NCBI GenBank assembly: GCA_029261435.1
Contig: JAJDBI010000195.1
Span: forward strand, 1-13,498
Source: Nitrospinaceae bacterium
GTDB lineage: Bacteria; Nitrospinota; Nitrospinia; Nitrospinales; VA-1
DNA length: 13,498 nt
Direction of reading: 5' to 3'
A model generated the notes under the pieces. That model was given only the letters and a program-made list of their open reading frames with translations, had not been told where the DNA came from and searched no databases. Each line of letters begins with the position of its first letter. Positions within the stretch are counted from its first letter, which is position 1. Of this stretch, positions 1 through 7,062 are shown piece by piece. Made by a program: the position numbers and the translations under genes.

Positions 1-199
1 CAGACTCAGTGATTCCATGGCAAGTCGAACAAAGAACGATCTTGTCTTTAAGGTTCTGAATAGCTGTGGCGAGTTTTTTGGCCTGCTCGACTTTTCCGCG
101 CATCAGGAAAAAAGACAACCGTTCGGCGGTTTTCTGCCCTATACCAGGAAGCCTCTTCAGCTCATCTATGAGGTCTGTAACAGCCGGTGGTCTTTTCAC
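1..199 (-). CDS. recR: Recombination protein RecR, N-terminal part (runs off the window)
   Basis: RecR works with RecF and RecO to load RecA at single-strand gaps during recombinational repair. Only the first 66 or so codons are present; the gene continues past base 1. The reading shows the RecR helix-hairpin-helix (LIDELKRLPGIGQKTAERL, from about residue 10) and then the first half of the Cys4 zinc finger (VLCSTC). The Toprim domain is outside the window. I chose the GTG at 199 because an in-frame TAA lies a short way upstream, no ATG intervenes, and it puts the helix-hairpin-helix at the usual distance from the N-terminus. A purine-rich GGGAG lies about 13 bases upstream, which is a little far. 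The gene follows ybaB with a 49-base gap, in the widespread dnaX-ybaB-recR order, so co-transcription is likely. The family call is firm; the exact start is less so. Confidence 0.9.
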   Translation of the reverse strand, partial: MKRPPAVTDLIDELKRLPGIGQKTAERLSFFLMRGKVEQAKKLATAIQNLKDKIVLCSTCHGITES

Positions 200-248
200 G
201 TCGAGACGGCTCGCTCCCAGTAATTCGTGTTTTTATTCAACGCACCCA

Positions 249-569
249 TTATGTAAACAGTCCGGGAATTTTTAATCCCCCGGTCAACTTGGACATCTCA
301 TCCTGTGCCAGTTCTTTTACTTTTTTCTGAACCTCGTTCATGGCACCGGCAATCAGGTCTTCGAGTACTTCCCGGTCACTCATGTTGATCAGCTCATCAT
401 CAATATGGACCGAGATAATTTCATTGAGTCCATTAGCAACTACTTTCACCATGCCACCGCCGGTAGATACTTCCACCGTTTTATCAGCAAGACCTTCCTG
501 AATTTCGGCAAGCTTCGACTGCATGTCCTGCGCCTGTTTGAACATTGAAAGCCAGCTTTTATCGCTCAT
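249..569 (-). CDS. ybaB: YbaB/EbfC family nucleoid-associated DNA-binding protein
   Basis: This 106-residue protein has the YbaB/EbfC pattern: an N-terminal helix rich in Q, K and E (MFKQAQDMQSKLAEIQEGL), a beta core (VEVSTGGGMVKVVANG, then ISVHIDDEL) and a C-terminal helix (LEDLIAGAMNEVQKKVKEL), and it ends in GLKIPGLF, typical of the family tail. Members are small homodimers that bind DNA and are often encoded between dnaX and recR, as here. I start it at the ATG at 569, preceded by an AGG about 8 bases upstream; a TTG directly before the ATG is in frame but less likely. It begins 15 bases after the dnaX stop, so the two are probably translated from one message. Its cellular role is known only generally: nucleoid association and possible regulation. 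Confidence 0.93.
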   Translation of the reverse strand: MSDKSWLSMFKQAQDMQSKLAEIQEGLADKTVEVSTGGGMVKVVANGLNEIISVHIDDELINMSDREVLEDLIAGAMNEVQKKVKELAQDEMSKLTGGLKIPGLFT

Positions 570-584
570 CAAAATACCTGTTTT

Positions 585-2207
<1,623 letters not shown>

Positions 2208-2238
2208 TATTTCAGAAGACCGCGAGTGAAGAATTGAT

Positions 2239-2259
2239 GGCTGAGGTGATTCCCCAGCC
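2239..2259 (-). terminator. Stem-loop between SRP RNA and dnaX
   Basis: GGCTGGGG and CCTCAGCC (minus-strand sense) form an 8-bp stem with one G-U pair and a 5-base loop. It lies 33 bases after the SRP RNA and 32 bases before the dnaX start. The bases that follow (ATCAATTCTT) are only mildly T-rich. It could be a weak terminator or attenuator for the SRP transcript, or an RNA-processing site; which one cannot be told from sequence. Confidence 0.4.
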
Positions 2260-2291
2260 AGATGGATTGTAACTTAAGAGGCAGAATTGTT

Positions 2292-2378
2292 GGGGATCTC
2301 ACAGCACACATAGTATTTTGCTACCGCTGCTTCCTTCCGGATCTGACGGGTTTCACAAAGCTACGTTGCGTGAGGCCC
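2292..2378 (-). ncRNA. ffs: Bacterial 4.5S signal recognition particle RNA
   Basis: The minus strand carries the nearly invariant SRP domain IV signature: GTCAGATCCGGAAGG followed by AAGCAGC, which includes the GGAA tetraloop and both sides of the Ffh-binding internal loops. The flanks fold back into one long hairpin: GGGCCTCAC near 2378 pairs with GTGAGATCCCC near 2292, and ACGTAG pairs with CTATGT further in. The length of about 87 bases and the lack of an Alu domain fit the short Gram-negative type. SRP RNA binds Ffh and delivers nascent inner-membrane proteins to FtsY. The ends are estimated from pairing. A TTTTTG and TATTAA pair 16 bases apart, upstream at about 2400-2427, is a possible promoter. 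Placement between tRNA-Ser and dnaX resembles several other genomes. Confidence 0.93.
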
Positions 2379-2442
2379 AACAAAACTGCCAAAAATTTAA
2401 TATGCAAAAACTGGCAAACAAAAAGCTATTTCGACTCAATCT

Positions 2443-2464
2443 GCCATCCACGTCAGTGGGTGGC
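2443..2464 (-). other. Strong stem-loop between tRNA-Ser(GGA) and SRP RNA
   Basis: GCCACCCAC and GTGGATGGC (minus sense) form a 9-bp stem with one G-U pair around a TGAC loop. It lies about 97 bases after the tRNA-Ser 3' end and 65 bases before the SRP RNA. There is no T-tract directly after it (the nearest, TTTTT, is about 16-20 bases further on), so it is not a textbook terminator. It could still end the tRNA transcript or mark an RNA-processing point. I see nothing else recognisable in the rest of 2379-2560. Confidence 0.35.
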
Positions 2465-2559
2465 ACAGAACCTCCGCTGGCAAATTGCAATATCTTTGTC
2501 CTGCACCCAATCCTTTTCTCGACCTGATGGGCTATAACCATCTCCCACCATGGCTAATG

Positions 2560-2650
<91 letters not shown>

Positions 2651-2695
2651 TGCTAGGCGCAGGGCCAGTGAGCTATGGCTCCGCTGGCTGAAAAC
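2651..2695. repeat. 45-base direct repeat, copy 1, adjoining tRNA-Ser(GGA)
   Basis: This unit matches 2740-2784 at 41 of 45 positions and begins on the base directly outside the tRNA 5' end. It can fold: GCCAG pairs with CTGGC and GAGC with GCTC around a TATG loop, with a small internal loop. The matching starts and stops sharply with the unit. The stretch between the copies (2696-2739) is AT-rich and shows no gene. Confidence 0.8.
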
Positions 2696-2739
2696 AATTT
2701 AACTCGGCGTTAATTACGTTACTGCCAAGAGTATTCTTA

Positions 2740-2784
2740 TGCTAGGCGCAGGGCCAGTGAGCAATGGCACCGCTGGTTAAAAAC
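2740..2784. repeat. 45-base direct repeat, copy 2
   Basis: Second copy of the unit at 2651-2695, starting 89 bases from the first. It has four substitutions, two of which weaken the inner GAGC/GCTC stem seen in copy 1. No reading frame or known repeat family is recognised. Since tRNA-Ser(GGA) is read toward lower coordinates, both copies lie in its upstream region, where its promoter or 5' leader should be. Confidence 0.8.
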
Positions 2785-2836
2785 TATTTATCTGGCAATA
2801 AACCAAATTACCTCCCCAATTAAGGGGTATTCTAAC

Positions 2837-2900
2837 AAAAAAAGGCCGAGAACACGTCCGCTTATTCGACGTTGGTCCCGACCAGAATCTAAGCGTGTCG
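2837..2900 (-). terminator. Structured terminator after the small membrane-protein ORF
   Basis: In minus-strand sense an outer ACACG/CGTGT stem and an imperfect GCTTAGATTC/GAATAAGC stem enclose a TGGT-CGGG-ACCA hairpin. The RNA then runs through CTCGGCC into seven T residues (2843-2837). An alternative ACGTC/GACGT hairpin uses some of the same bases. The T-run after stable structure fits a Rho-independent terminator for the two small genes at 2943-3345. It is more elaborate than most terminators, so a small structured RNA is the other possibility. Confidence 0.5.
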
Positions 2901-2942
2901 TATTTTAGTTTTATCCGCCTCAAGTTTCAAGGTTATTTCTGC

Positions 2943-3068
2943 TTAATCCATGAAATACCACACCGCCCATGTCAACCCAACCATTGCCCCACTTATATAG
3001 ACGCCCGGCCCGATACCATCCGAATAATAAGAGATGATTGCCACTCCCAGGAACCAGGCAACTGTCAT
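2943..3068 (-). CDS. Candidate 41-residue two-span membrane protein
   Basis: This reading frame is too short for usual gene calling. It gives a 41-residue peptide with two hydrophobic spans: AWFLGVAIISYY (about 4-15) and VYISGAMVGLTWAVWYFM (about 23-40), joined by a Ser/Asp/Gly/Pro turn and ending in Asp. The composition (Trp, Gly, Tyr, no rare-codon clutter) looks like a genuine inner-membrane miniprotein. The frame stays open 11 codons upstream of the ATG (FRPEFKVILKI), but that part holds no ATG, GTG or TTG. No clear Shine-Dalgarno precedes the ATG, so the start is uncertain and ATT initiation cannot be excluded. It lies 79 bases after the 65-residue gene on the same strand and ahead of a terminator-like structure, so it may be the second gene of a small operon. 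I recognise no family. Confidence 0.42.
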   Translation of the reverse strand: MTVAWFLGVAIISYYSDGIGPGVYISGAMVGLTWAVWYFMD

Positions 3069-3147
3069 TATTTTTAGAATGACTTTAAACTCAGGTCTAA
3101 ATTAAAAACTCTGGCTGTTTGAGTCGGTAATAGATGAAAAAGTTATT

Positions 3148-3345
3148 CTAACCGTCTCCCAGTTGATTTAGTTCAACAATGGTTTCAGGAGTGACGATTT
3201 TTTCGGGGTCGGACCCTAACATCCAAGGTTCCCGCTCGTATTTTTCTGCGGTTTCCATATGGCTCATGTAGTCGTTCATTTTTTTCTGGTTATCCTGCAA
3301 GAACTTGCGAAAGACCATTTTCGGTCTTTTTTCTCTATTAGTCAT
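3148..3345 (-). CDS. Hypothetical 65-residue charged protein
   Basis: I do not recognise this protein. It is small and soluble-looking. The N-terminus is strongly basic (NREKRPKMVFRKFLQ), the middle is Met/Lys/Glu-rich and probably helical (KKMNDYMSHMETAEKYERE), and the C-terminus is acidic with a Pro/Glu/Thr stretch. There is no signal peptide, membrane span or Cys pair. The ATG at 3345 has AAGGGATGAG a short way upstream, an acceptable if slightly distant ribosome-binding site. It is divergent from the CBS-domain gene (183-base gap) and is followed on the same strand by the 41-residue membrane ORF. The well-placed start and protein-like composition favour a real gene. Confidence 0.6.
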   Translation of the reverse strand: MTNREKRPKMVFRKFLQDNQKKMNDYMSHMETAEKYEREPWMLGSDPEKIVTPETIVELNQLGDG

Positions 3346-3427
3346 TAACTCTCATCCCTTGAGGTTGGAATTTTTATGATACCCTATTCTATCTCGTTAT
3401 TGCATATAACTAAAGTACGTATTGGCA

Positions 3428-3439
3428 TCCCCTCGGGGA
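3428..3439. promoter_or_regulatory. Inverted repeat in the divergent promoter region
   Basis: TCCCC and GGGGA flank a two-base centre. The repeat lies directly before TATACT (3441-3446), a good -10 candidate for the CBS-domain gene, and inside the 183-base gap shared with the divergent 65-residue gene. A regulator could bind here, but no matching -35 is convincing (TTGGCA at 3423 is only about 12 bases from the -10). The rest of 3346-3528 is AT-rich with nothing else clear. Confidence 0.3.
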
Positions 3440-3528
3440 ATATACTTTGAGAAGAATATATCTTATTAATAATGGCATGTTGGAAAAGTTTCTTTAATAT
3501 AGCCTTTTCTGGCAGGAAAGGAGTAAAT

Positions 3529-3894
3529 ATGCATCCGATTAAAGATTTTATGACTACCTCAATCCTAAGTGTTGATAGTCAGGCTTCCGTGGAAGAAGCG
3601 GCTAAACTAATGTGTACAAAAAAGATAAGCTCACTTCTTGTGAAAGAAGGTGAAAAGTATGTAGGCATTGTCACTAAAACGGATTTCGTCAAAAAACTTA
3701 TTGCCGAAGACCGAAACCCGAAAACCACGAACATTGCTTCCGTGATGACAAAACCATTTTTTTCTCTGGACGAATATGTTCAACGAAGTGAAGCCAGCGA
3801 ATTCATGCTCAGGAAAAAAATCAAACACCTTGTGGTGACTCATGGAAAAGAAGAAGTGGTGGGGATACTGACGACCAAGGACATGGTCGGCTGA
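3529..3894 (+). CDS. Tandem CBS-domain protein
   Basis: This 121-residue protein is a bare CBS pair (Bateman module) with no attached enzyme or channel. CBS1 covers about residues 1-60 (IKDFMTTSILSVD, then EEAAKLM, then GIVTKTDFVKKLI). CBS2 covers about 66-121 (VMTKPFFSLDE, then RKKIKHLVV, then GILTTKDMV). CBS pairs bind adenosine nucleotides such as AMP, ATP or SAM and act as energy-sensing regulatory modules; the ligand and partner here cannot be told. I start it at 3529 because AAAGGAG lies 5 bases upstream; the frame is open further upstream to 3472, but that extension lacks a site and is not CBS-like. It is the only confident plus-strand gene in this half of the window and converges on tRNA-Arg. 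Confidence 0.92.
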   Translation: MHPIKDFMTTSILSVDSQASVEEAAKLMCTKKISSLLVKEGEKYVGIVTKTDFVKKLIAEDRNPKTTNIASVMTKPFFSLDEYVQRSEASEFMLRKKIKHLVVTHGKEEVVGILTTKDMVG

Positions 3895-3920
3895 GTGGAA
3901 TAACTCCATAACCAAGAACA

Positions 3921-3945
3921 GGGGAAAGTTTAAAAAACTCTCCCC
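3921..3945. terminator. Bidirectional hairpin between the CBS gene and tRNA-Arg
   Basis: GGGGAAAGTTT (3921-3931) and AAACTCTCCCC (3935-3945) form an 11-base stem with one mismatch or wobble, depending on the strand, and a 3-base loop. It lies between the 3' ends of two convergent genes, where a shared terminator is expected. In minus sense it is followed by the T-rich TGTTCTTGG. In plus sense there is no good T-tract. Confidence 0.6.
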
Positions 3946-3956
3946 CGCTCAGATAT

Positions 3957-4033
3957 TGGTGCGCCCAGCAGGACTCGAACCTGCGACCTACGGTTCCGCA
4001 AACCGTCGCTCTATCCAGCTGAGCCATGGGCGC
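3957..4033 (-). tRNA. tRNA-Arg, anticodon GCG
   Basis: A 77-base cloverleaf on the minus strand: acceptor GCGCCCA/TGGGCGC with discriminator A and encoded CCA, D-stem GCTC/GAGC, anticodon arm ACGGT-TTGCGGA-ACCGT, and T-arm GCAGG-TTCGAGT-CCTGC. The loop places GCG at positions 34-36, which reads CGC and CGU arginine codons. Many bacteria use ACG, edited to ICG, for these codons, so the G34 form is less common. The tRNA lies 100 bases after the lipoprotein gene on the same strand. Confidence 0.97.
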
Positions 4034-4049
4034 ATAATATGTTTTTTAA

Positions 4050-4094
4050 GCGGAGTATCTCCGCGGGTAACGATCTGTCTTTACCCCTCCGGGG
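4050..4094 (-). other. Stem-loop cluster upstream of tRNA-Arg
   Basis: Three inverted repeats stack here. The first is a perfect GCGGAG/CTCCGC hairpin with a 3-base loop (4050-4064). The second is GGGTAA/TTACCC with a 10-base loop (4065-4086). The third is CCCC/GGGG around a 3-base loop (4084-4094), which shares bases 4084-4086 with the second, so the two exclude each other. The cluster lies between the lipoprotein stop and the tRNA. In minus sense it is followed by TTAAAAAAC, not by a T-tract, so it is not a normal terminator. It may shape processing of a joint mRNA-tRNA transcript. Confidence 0.4.
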
Positions 4095-4133
4095 CACGAT
4101 AGCTTAGGAAAAATATCACGTCCGGCGAGCAGA

Positions 4134-4730
4134 TCAGGAAACATCAATGGGTATGTAGTCCATCAACTGCAAAGCAAAATCTTCGTGCTCAAACGCATAC
4201 ATCGTTGGATATTTTGCAAAAGCCCACCCTGTATAAAGGGTCTTGCCATTTTGTTCAACCACTAATTGCACAGCAGGGTTGGTCAATTCATTTCCGCTGG
4301 ATGTATATGCTTTCTGACTCATTACAAAATTGGGCAAAAACGGACCCACTGTAACCTTGATTCCTGAATCTTCCAACTCAAAACTGGAACCCAGAGTAAT
4401 GGTTTTCATTTCATTACGTGCTTCGTCTTTCTTATTTTTGATCAGAAGCTTGACCGCTTTCCACTTACCATCTGCTTCTTCAGGTACAACAACCGCCCGT
4501 TCAACTTTAGCCGCTTCCTGAACACTTGGGTGGTTTTCATCGTCCGGTGCCTGACTGCCCAAACCAGCTTCAACCTGAGGTGATTTGGACCGGGACCCTT
4601 CAAACTGAGAAACATTCAATTTGTTAATATCCGTCTTTTTCAGGTCGGCTATATCTCCCTTGCTTTCGTAGGTACAACCCACCAGGAAAGCCAGTGCCAA
4701 TACGACTATGTATTTATTAATACTTATCAA
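4134..4730 (-). CDS. Lipoprotein with C-terminal GWxFA-type domain (DUF2155-like)
   Basis: The 198-residue product begins with a short basic N-region and a hydrophobic core ending in the lipobox LVGC (Cys19), so it should be lipidated and held in a membrane facing the periplasm. Residues 20-80 are a Ser/Glu/Lys-rich linker. The folded part (about 88-198) has WKAVKLLI, VTVGPFLPNF, NPAVQLVV, GWAFAKYP and YAFEHEDFALQL. This resembles uncharacterised DUF2155-type periplasmic domains; that match is from memory and moderate. I use the TTG at 4730: GAAGG lies 8 bases upstream and this gives a proper signal peptide. The frame stays open further up, but there it reads through tRNA-Ser(GCU). The start lies only 18 bases after that tRNA, so the message probably shares its transcript. 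Confidence 0.82.
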   Translation of the reverse strand: MISINKYIVVLALAFLVGCTYESKGDIADLKKTDINKLNVSQFEGSRSKSPQVEAGLGSQAPDDENHPSVQEAAKVERAVVVPEEADGKWKAVKLLIKNKKDEARNEMKTITLGSSFELEDSGIKVTVGPFLPNFVMSQKAYTSSGNELTNPAVQLVVEQNGKTLYTGWAFAKYPTMYAFEHEDFALQLMDYIPIDVS

Positions 4731-4746
4731 AGTTCTTACCTTCAAA

Positions 4747-4839
<93 letters not shown>

Positions 4840-4909
4840 GTTCTATATAATTTTCTTATCTGCCTCTACCGGCAAATTGCTGTTTCTTGATCACACAACA
4901 AATGAACAA

Positions 4910-4925
4910 TCGCCCTATCTGGCGA
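4910..4925 (-). terminator. Small hairpin after tRNA-Ser(UGA)
   Basis: TCGCC and GGCGA pair around a 6-base loop, followed in minus sense by TTGTTCATTTGTTG. It lies between the UGA and GCU serine tRNAs and could be a weak terminator for the upstream one. The T-tract is broken, so read-through into tRNA-Ser(GCU) is also possible. The rest of 4840-4986 is AT-rich and without a gene. Confidence 0.3.
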
Positions 4926-4986
4926 GAAATAATCTTTCTCAGCCTCGTGAACTCTTGCCTAATAGCCCCCCCATTGCAAGTGGGAG

Positions 4987-5072
4987 TGGCGGAGGGAGTA
5001 GGATTCGAACCCACGGTACTTTCGTACAACGGTTTTCAAGACCGCCGCCTTAAACCACTCGGCCATCCCTCC
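4987..5072 (-). tRNA. tRNA-Ser, anticodon UGA
   Basis: An 86-base class II tRNA on the minus strand: acceptor GGAGGGA paired with the TCCCTCC that precedes GCCA, anticodon arm GCGGT-CTTGAAA-ACCGT giving UGA (reads UCA and, by wobble, other UCN codons), a variable arm with TACGAAAGTA, and T-arm GTGGG-TTCGAAT-CCTAC. Its sequence is clearly distinct from the other two serine tRNAs here. It has a TTGACA-type promoter element upstream and lies closest to serS. Confidence 0.96.
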
Positions 5073-5089
5073 TGAATATTGTGAACCCG

Positions 5090-5121
5090 GCTATATTTAT
5101 CTACTTACAGGGAAATGTCAA
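5090..5121 (-). promoter_or_regulatory. Candidate promoter of tRNA-Ser(UGA)
   Basis: A perfect -35 hexamer TTGACA lies at 5121-5116 in minus sense. TATAGC at 5095-5090 is the best -10 by sequence, but the spacer is 20 bases; AAATAT at 5098-5093 gives the usual 17 with a poorer match. Either would start RNA roughly 10 bases before the tRNA. It lies just after the serS-like remnant, so the tRNA has its own promoter regardless of serS read-through. Confidence 0.5.
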
Positions 5122-5150
5122 GAGGCTGTTTCAAGCTTTAAGTCAATACT

Positions 5151-5192
5151 TTATAGCTTCAAAGTTTCCTGCCCGTGTATATAGGGGCGCAA
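5151..5192 (-). pseudogene. Remnant copy of the serS 3' end
   Basis: Bases 5153-5192 match 5787-5826, the end of serS, at 36 of 40 positions. Read on the minus strand this gives LRPYIHGQETLKL and then TAA, against LRPYMHGQEVLKL and TGA at the real serS end. Upstream of the Leu codon the similarity stops, so nothing of the rest of serS is present. The two copies are direct repeats bounding 5193-5786, the AT-rich segment with the zinc-ribbon ORF. The pattern resembles the displaced gene end left when a DNA element integrates into a gene's 3' end. A partial duplication is the plainer alternative. From 5193 to 5506 I see no recognisable gene. Confidence 0.7.
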
Positions 5193-5506
5193 GGGTATTT
5201 TCTCAGTTTTTCCTGCTTTCTTTCTATTCTGAACTCGCCAAAAGACCAAAGGAGCAAACATTAAATACAGAGAGGTTATCCGCATTCAATAATTTTCATC
5301 TGTCACTTTTAAAGAATCAATAATACGGTATAGAGACATTGTACTCAACAATAATTCGGGTCGGAATAAGAAGTATTCTCATCTTTAAGAAGGGCACTTT
5401 GAAAGGGTGGGTTTTTCTTTTAATAGATATTGAAAATGTGTCTGGTCAAAGTTATAGTGTCTCCAGTTTTGCAACTCACCTGTTTTATGTTTTAAGGATT
5501 GACCCG

Positions 5507-5773
5507 TTGAGACTCCACGTTTTTGAGTGTTCCAAGTGTCAACACGAACAAAAGCACGTCACTTCTACACCCTCGCCAATGGGACTTTCTTATTCTTCAG
5601 TGTGCGAACGCTGTAACGAAATGAGAACCTTCAGTTTTGTCCGTGAAGGAGACAGAAGAAGAGACTGGTATGAAAACACTCTGATTCAAATTAAGAAGAA
5701 AAAAGAAAGAGACCGGCTCTTGGAGACTCAAAAAAGGAAGGCGGGTCGTTCCATTAAGAAAGCATCGAACTAA
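5507..5773 (+). CDS. Small zinc-ribbon-like protein (hypothetical)
   Basis: I do not recognise this protein. From the TTG at 5507 it has 88 residues. The first half holds two Cys pairs, CSKC (about 8-11) and CERC (about 33-36), about 21 residues apart, the layout of a zinc ribbon. The second half is strongly basic and helical (IQIKKKKERDRLLETQKRKAGR), suggesting nucleic-acid or ribosome contact. AAGGA lies 8 bases upstream of the TTG, the best start signal. The frame is open back to 5339 but that extension lacks a ribosome-binding site and any ATG. The gene lies inside the segment bounded by serS-end repeats, on the opposite strand from its neighbours, and stops 11 bases before the serS stop. 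It may be cargo of a small insertion. Confidence 0.55.
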   Translation: MRLHVFECSKCQHEQKHVTSTPSPMGLSYSSVCERCNEMRTFSFVREGDRRRDWYENTLIQIKKKKERDRLLETQKRKAGRSIKKASN

Positions 5774-5784
5774 CTATTTTCCGC

Positions 5785-7062
5785 TCATAGCTTCAAAACT
5801 TCCTGTCCGTGCATATAGGGGCGCAAAGCTTCTGGCACCACCACCGTTCCATCTTCCTGCTGATAGTTTTCGAGCAGGGCCACAAACAATCTGCCAGCCG
5901 CCAGACCTGAACCGTTCAAGGTATGGACAAACTCGGGTTTGCCACCTGTGCGTTTTTTACTGCGAATCCGGGCCCGTCGCGCCTGGTAATCGGTAAAACT
6001 ACTGCAAGACGAAATCTCACGATAAGTATCCTGACTGGGTAGCCATACTTCCAAATCATAAGTTTTAGCGGCAGAGAAACCCAGGTCACCCGCACAAAGC
6101 TCCACCACTCGGTAATGCAAATTGAGTTTTTTAAGAATCGATTCGGCATTTTCGACCAAAGCCTCAAGCTCTGCAGCCGATTCCTCAGGCCGACTAAACT
6201 TGACCAGTTCCACTTTATCAAACTGGTGTTGCCGGATCAGTCCTTGCGTGTCTTTACCATAAGACCCGGCCTCTCTCCTGAAACAGGGGGTGTAGGCGGC
6301 ATAACAAATCGGTAACGATTCCTCTTCCAGAATTTCATCGCGATGAAAATTGGTAACAGGAACTTCGGCTGTCGGGATGAGATACAATGGATCATCTTTC
6401 GTCGCAAACAACTCTTCCTCGAATTTGGGCAATTGCCCGGTACCCTGCATGCTCTCTTTATTGACCAGAAACGGTGGATACAATTCCTCGTAACCGTTTT
6501 CCCGAGTTTGCACATCGATCATGAAATTGATCAAAGCGCGCAATAGTCCCGCTCCCTGTCCTTTGTATACCGCAAAGCGTGCTCCGGAAATTTTTGCAGC
6601 TCTTTTCAGGTCGATCAGACCGAGTTGTTCGCCAATTTCCACATGATTTTTTGGTTTGAATGAAAGCTGAGGTTTAGTTCCCCAGTCCCGCACCATTTTG
6701 TTGGCGCTTTCATCGCTACCGTCAGGGATGGAGTCTTCAGGAGTATTAGGAATGCCAAGCAGTTTTTCCTGCACTTGTTGTTCCAGAGCCTGAATTCTAT
6801 CGTCCAACTCTTTTATGGAAGTATTGATGACTTTGACCTCTTCCATAAGCTCGGAGGCGTCTTCACCTTTTTGTTTTAGCTGACCCACTTCTGCCGAAAG
6901 TTTCTTTTTCTTATTTTTCAGTGATTCCGATTCCTGAAGTCCCAATCGTCGGTTTTCTTCAGGTTTAAGCAGTTCATCCAATTCATTAAAGTCACCACCC
7001 CGGCGTTTGAGACGGGTTTTAACGGCTTCGGGGTTTTCTCGAATGGTTTTTAAATCGAGCAT
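5785..7062 (-). CDS. serS: Seryl-tRNA synthetase
   Basis: SerRS charges tRNA-Ser (and tRNA-Sec where present) with serine. The 425-residue length is normal. The N-terminal domain (about 1-110) is a long Lys/Glu-rich antiparallel coiled coil that grips the long variable arm of serine tRNAs. The class II catalytic domain follows, with TAEVP (231-235), motif 2 FRREAGSYGKDTQGLIRQHQ (261-280) and motif 3 NGSGLAAGR (383-391). The ATG at 7062 overlaps the TPR-lipoprotein stop by one base (TGATG) and has no strong Shine-Dalgarno, so translation is probably coupled. Three serine tRNA genes follow on the same strand. Its final 40 bases recur at 5153-5192. Confidence 0.98.
   Translation of the reverse strand: MLDLKTIRENPEAVKTRLKRRGGDFNELDELLKPEENRRLGLQESESLKNKKKKLSAEVGQLKQKGEDASELMEEVKVINTSIKELDDRIQALEQQVQEKLLGIPNTPEDSIPDGSDESANKMVRDWGTKPQLSFKPKNHVEIGEQLGLIDLKRAAKISGARFAVYKGQGAGLLRALINFMIDVQTRENGYEELYPPFLVNKESMQGTGQLPKFEEELFATKDDPLYLIPTAEVPVTNFHRDEILEEESLPICYAAYTPCFRREAGSYGKDTQGLIRQHQFDKVELVKFSRPEESAAELEALVENAESILKKLNLHYRVVELCAGDLGFSAAKTYDLEVWLPSQDTYREISSCSSFTDYQARRARIRSKKRTGGKPEFVHTLNGSGLAAGRLFVALLENYQQEDGTVVVPEALRPYMHGQEVLKL
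5787..5826 (-). repeat. serS 3'-end repeat, in-gene copy
   Basis: These 40 bases encode the last 13 residues of SerRS and are repeated at 5153-5192 in the same orientation with four substitutions. One Gly codon change is silent, Met becomes Ile, and Val becomes Thr through two adjacent changes. The conserved coding sense suggests that the second copy came from another serS allele rather than from random drift of a local duplicate. Either copy may be the original. Confidence 0.75.

Noticed and set aside
2262..2537. Plus-strand frames across the SRP RNA region
   Set aside because: They are antisense to a clear SRP RNA and look like chance openings.
3472..3528. Longer start for the CBS-domain protein (140 residues)
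   Set aside because: No ribosome-binding site and not CBS-like; AAAGGAG points to the ATG at 3529.
5081..5323. 80-codon plus-strand frame
   Set aside because: It runs antisense through the tRNA promoter and the serS-end remnant, has no ribosome-binding site and no protein-like pattern.
5339..5506. Upstream extension of the zinc-ribbon frame
   Set aside because: Open but without ATG or ribosome-binding site; the TTG at 5507 is better placed. Kept only as a caveat.
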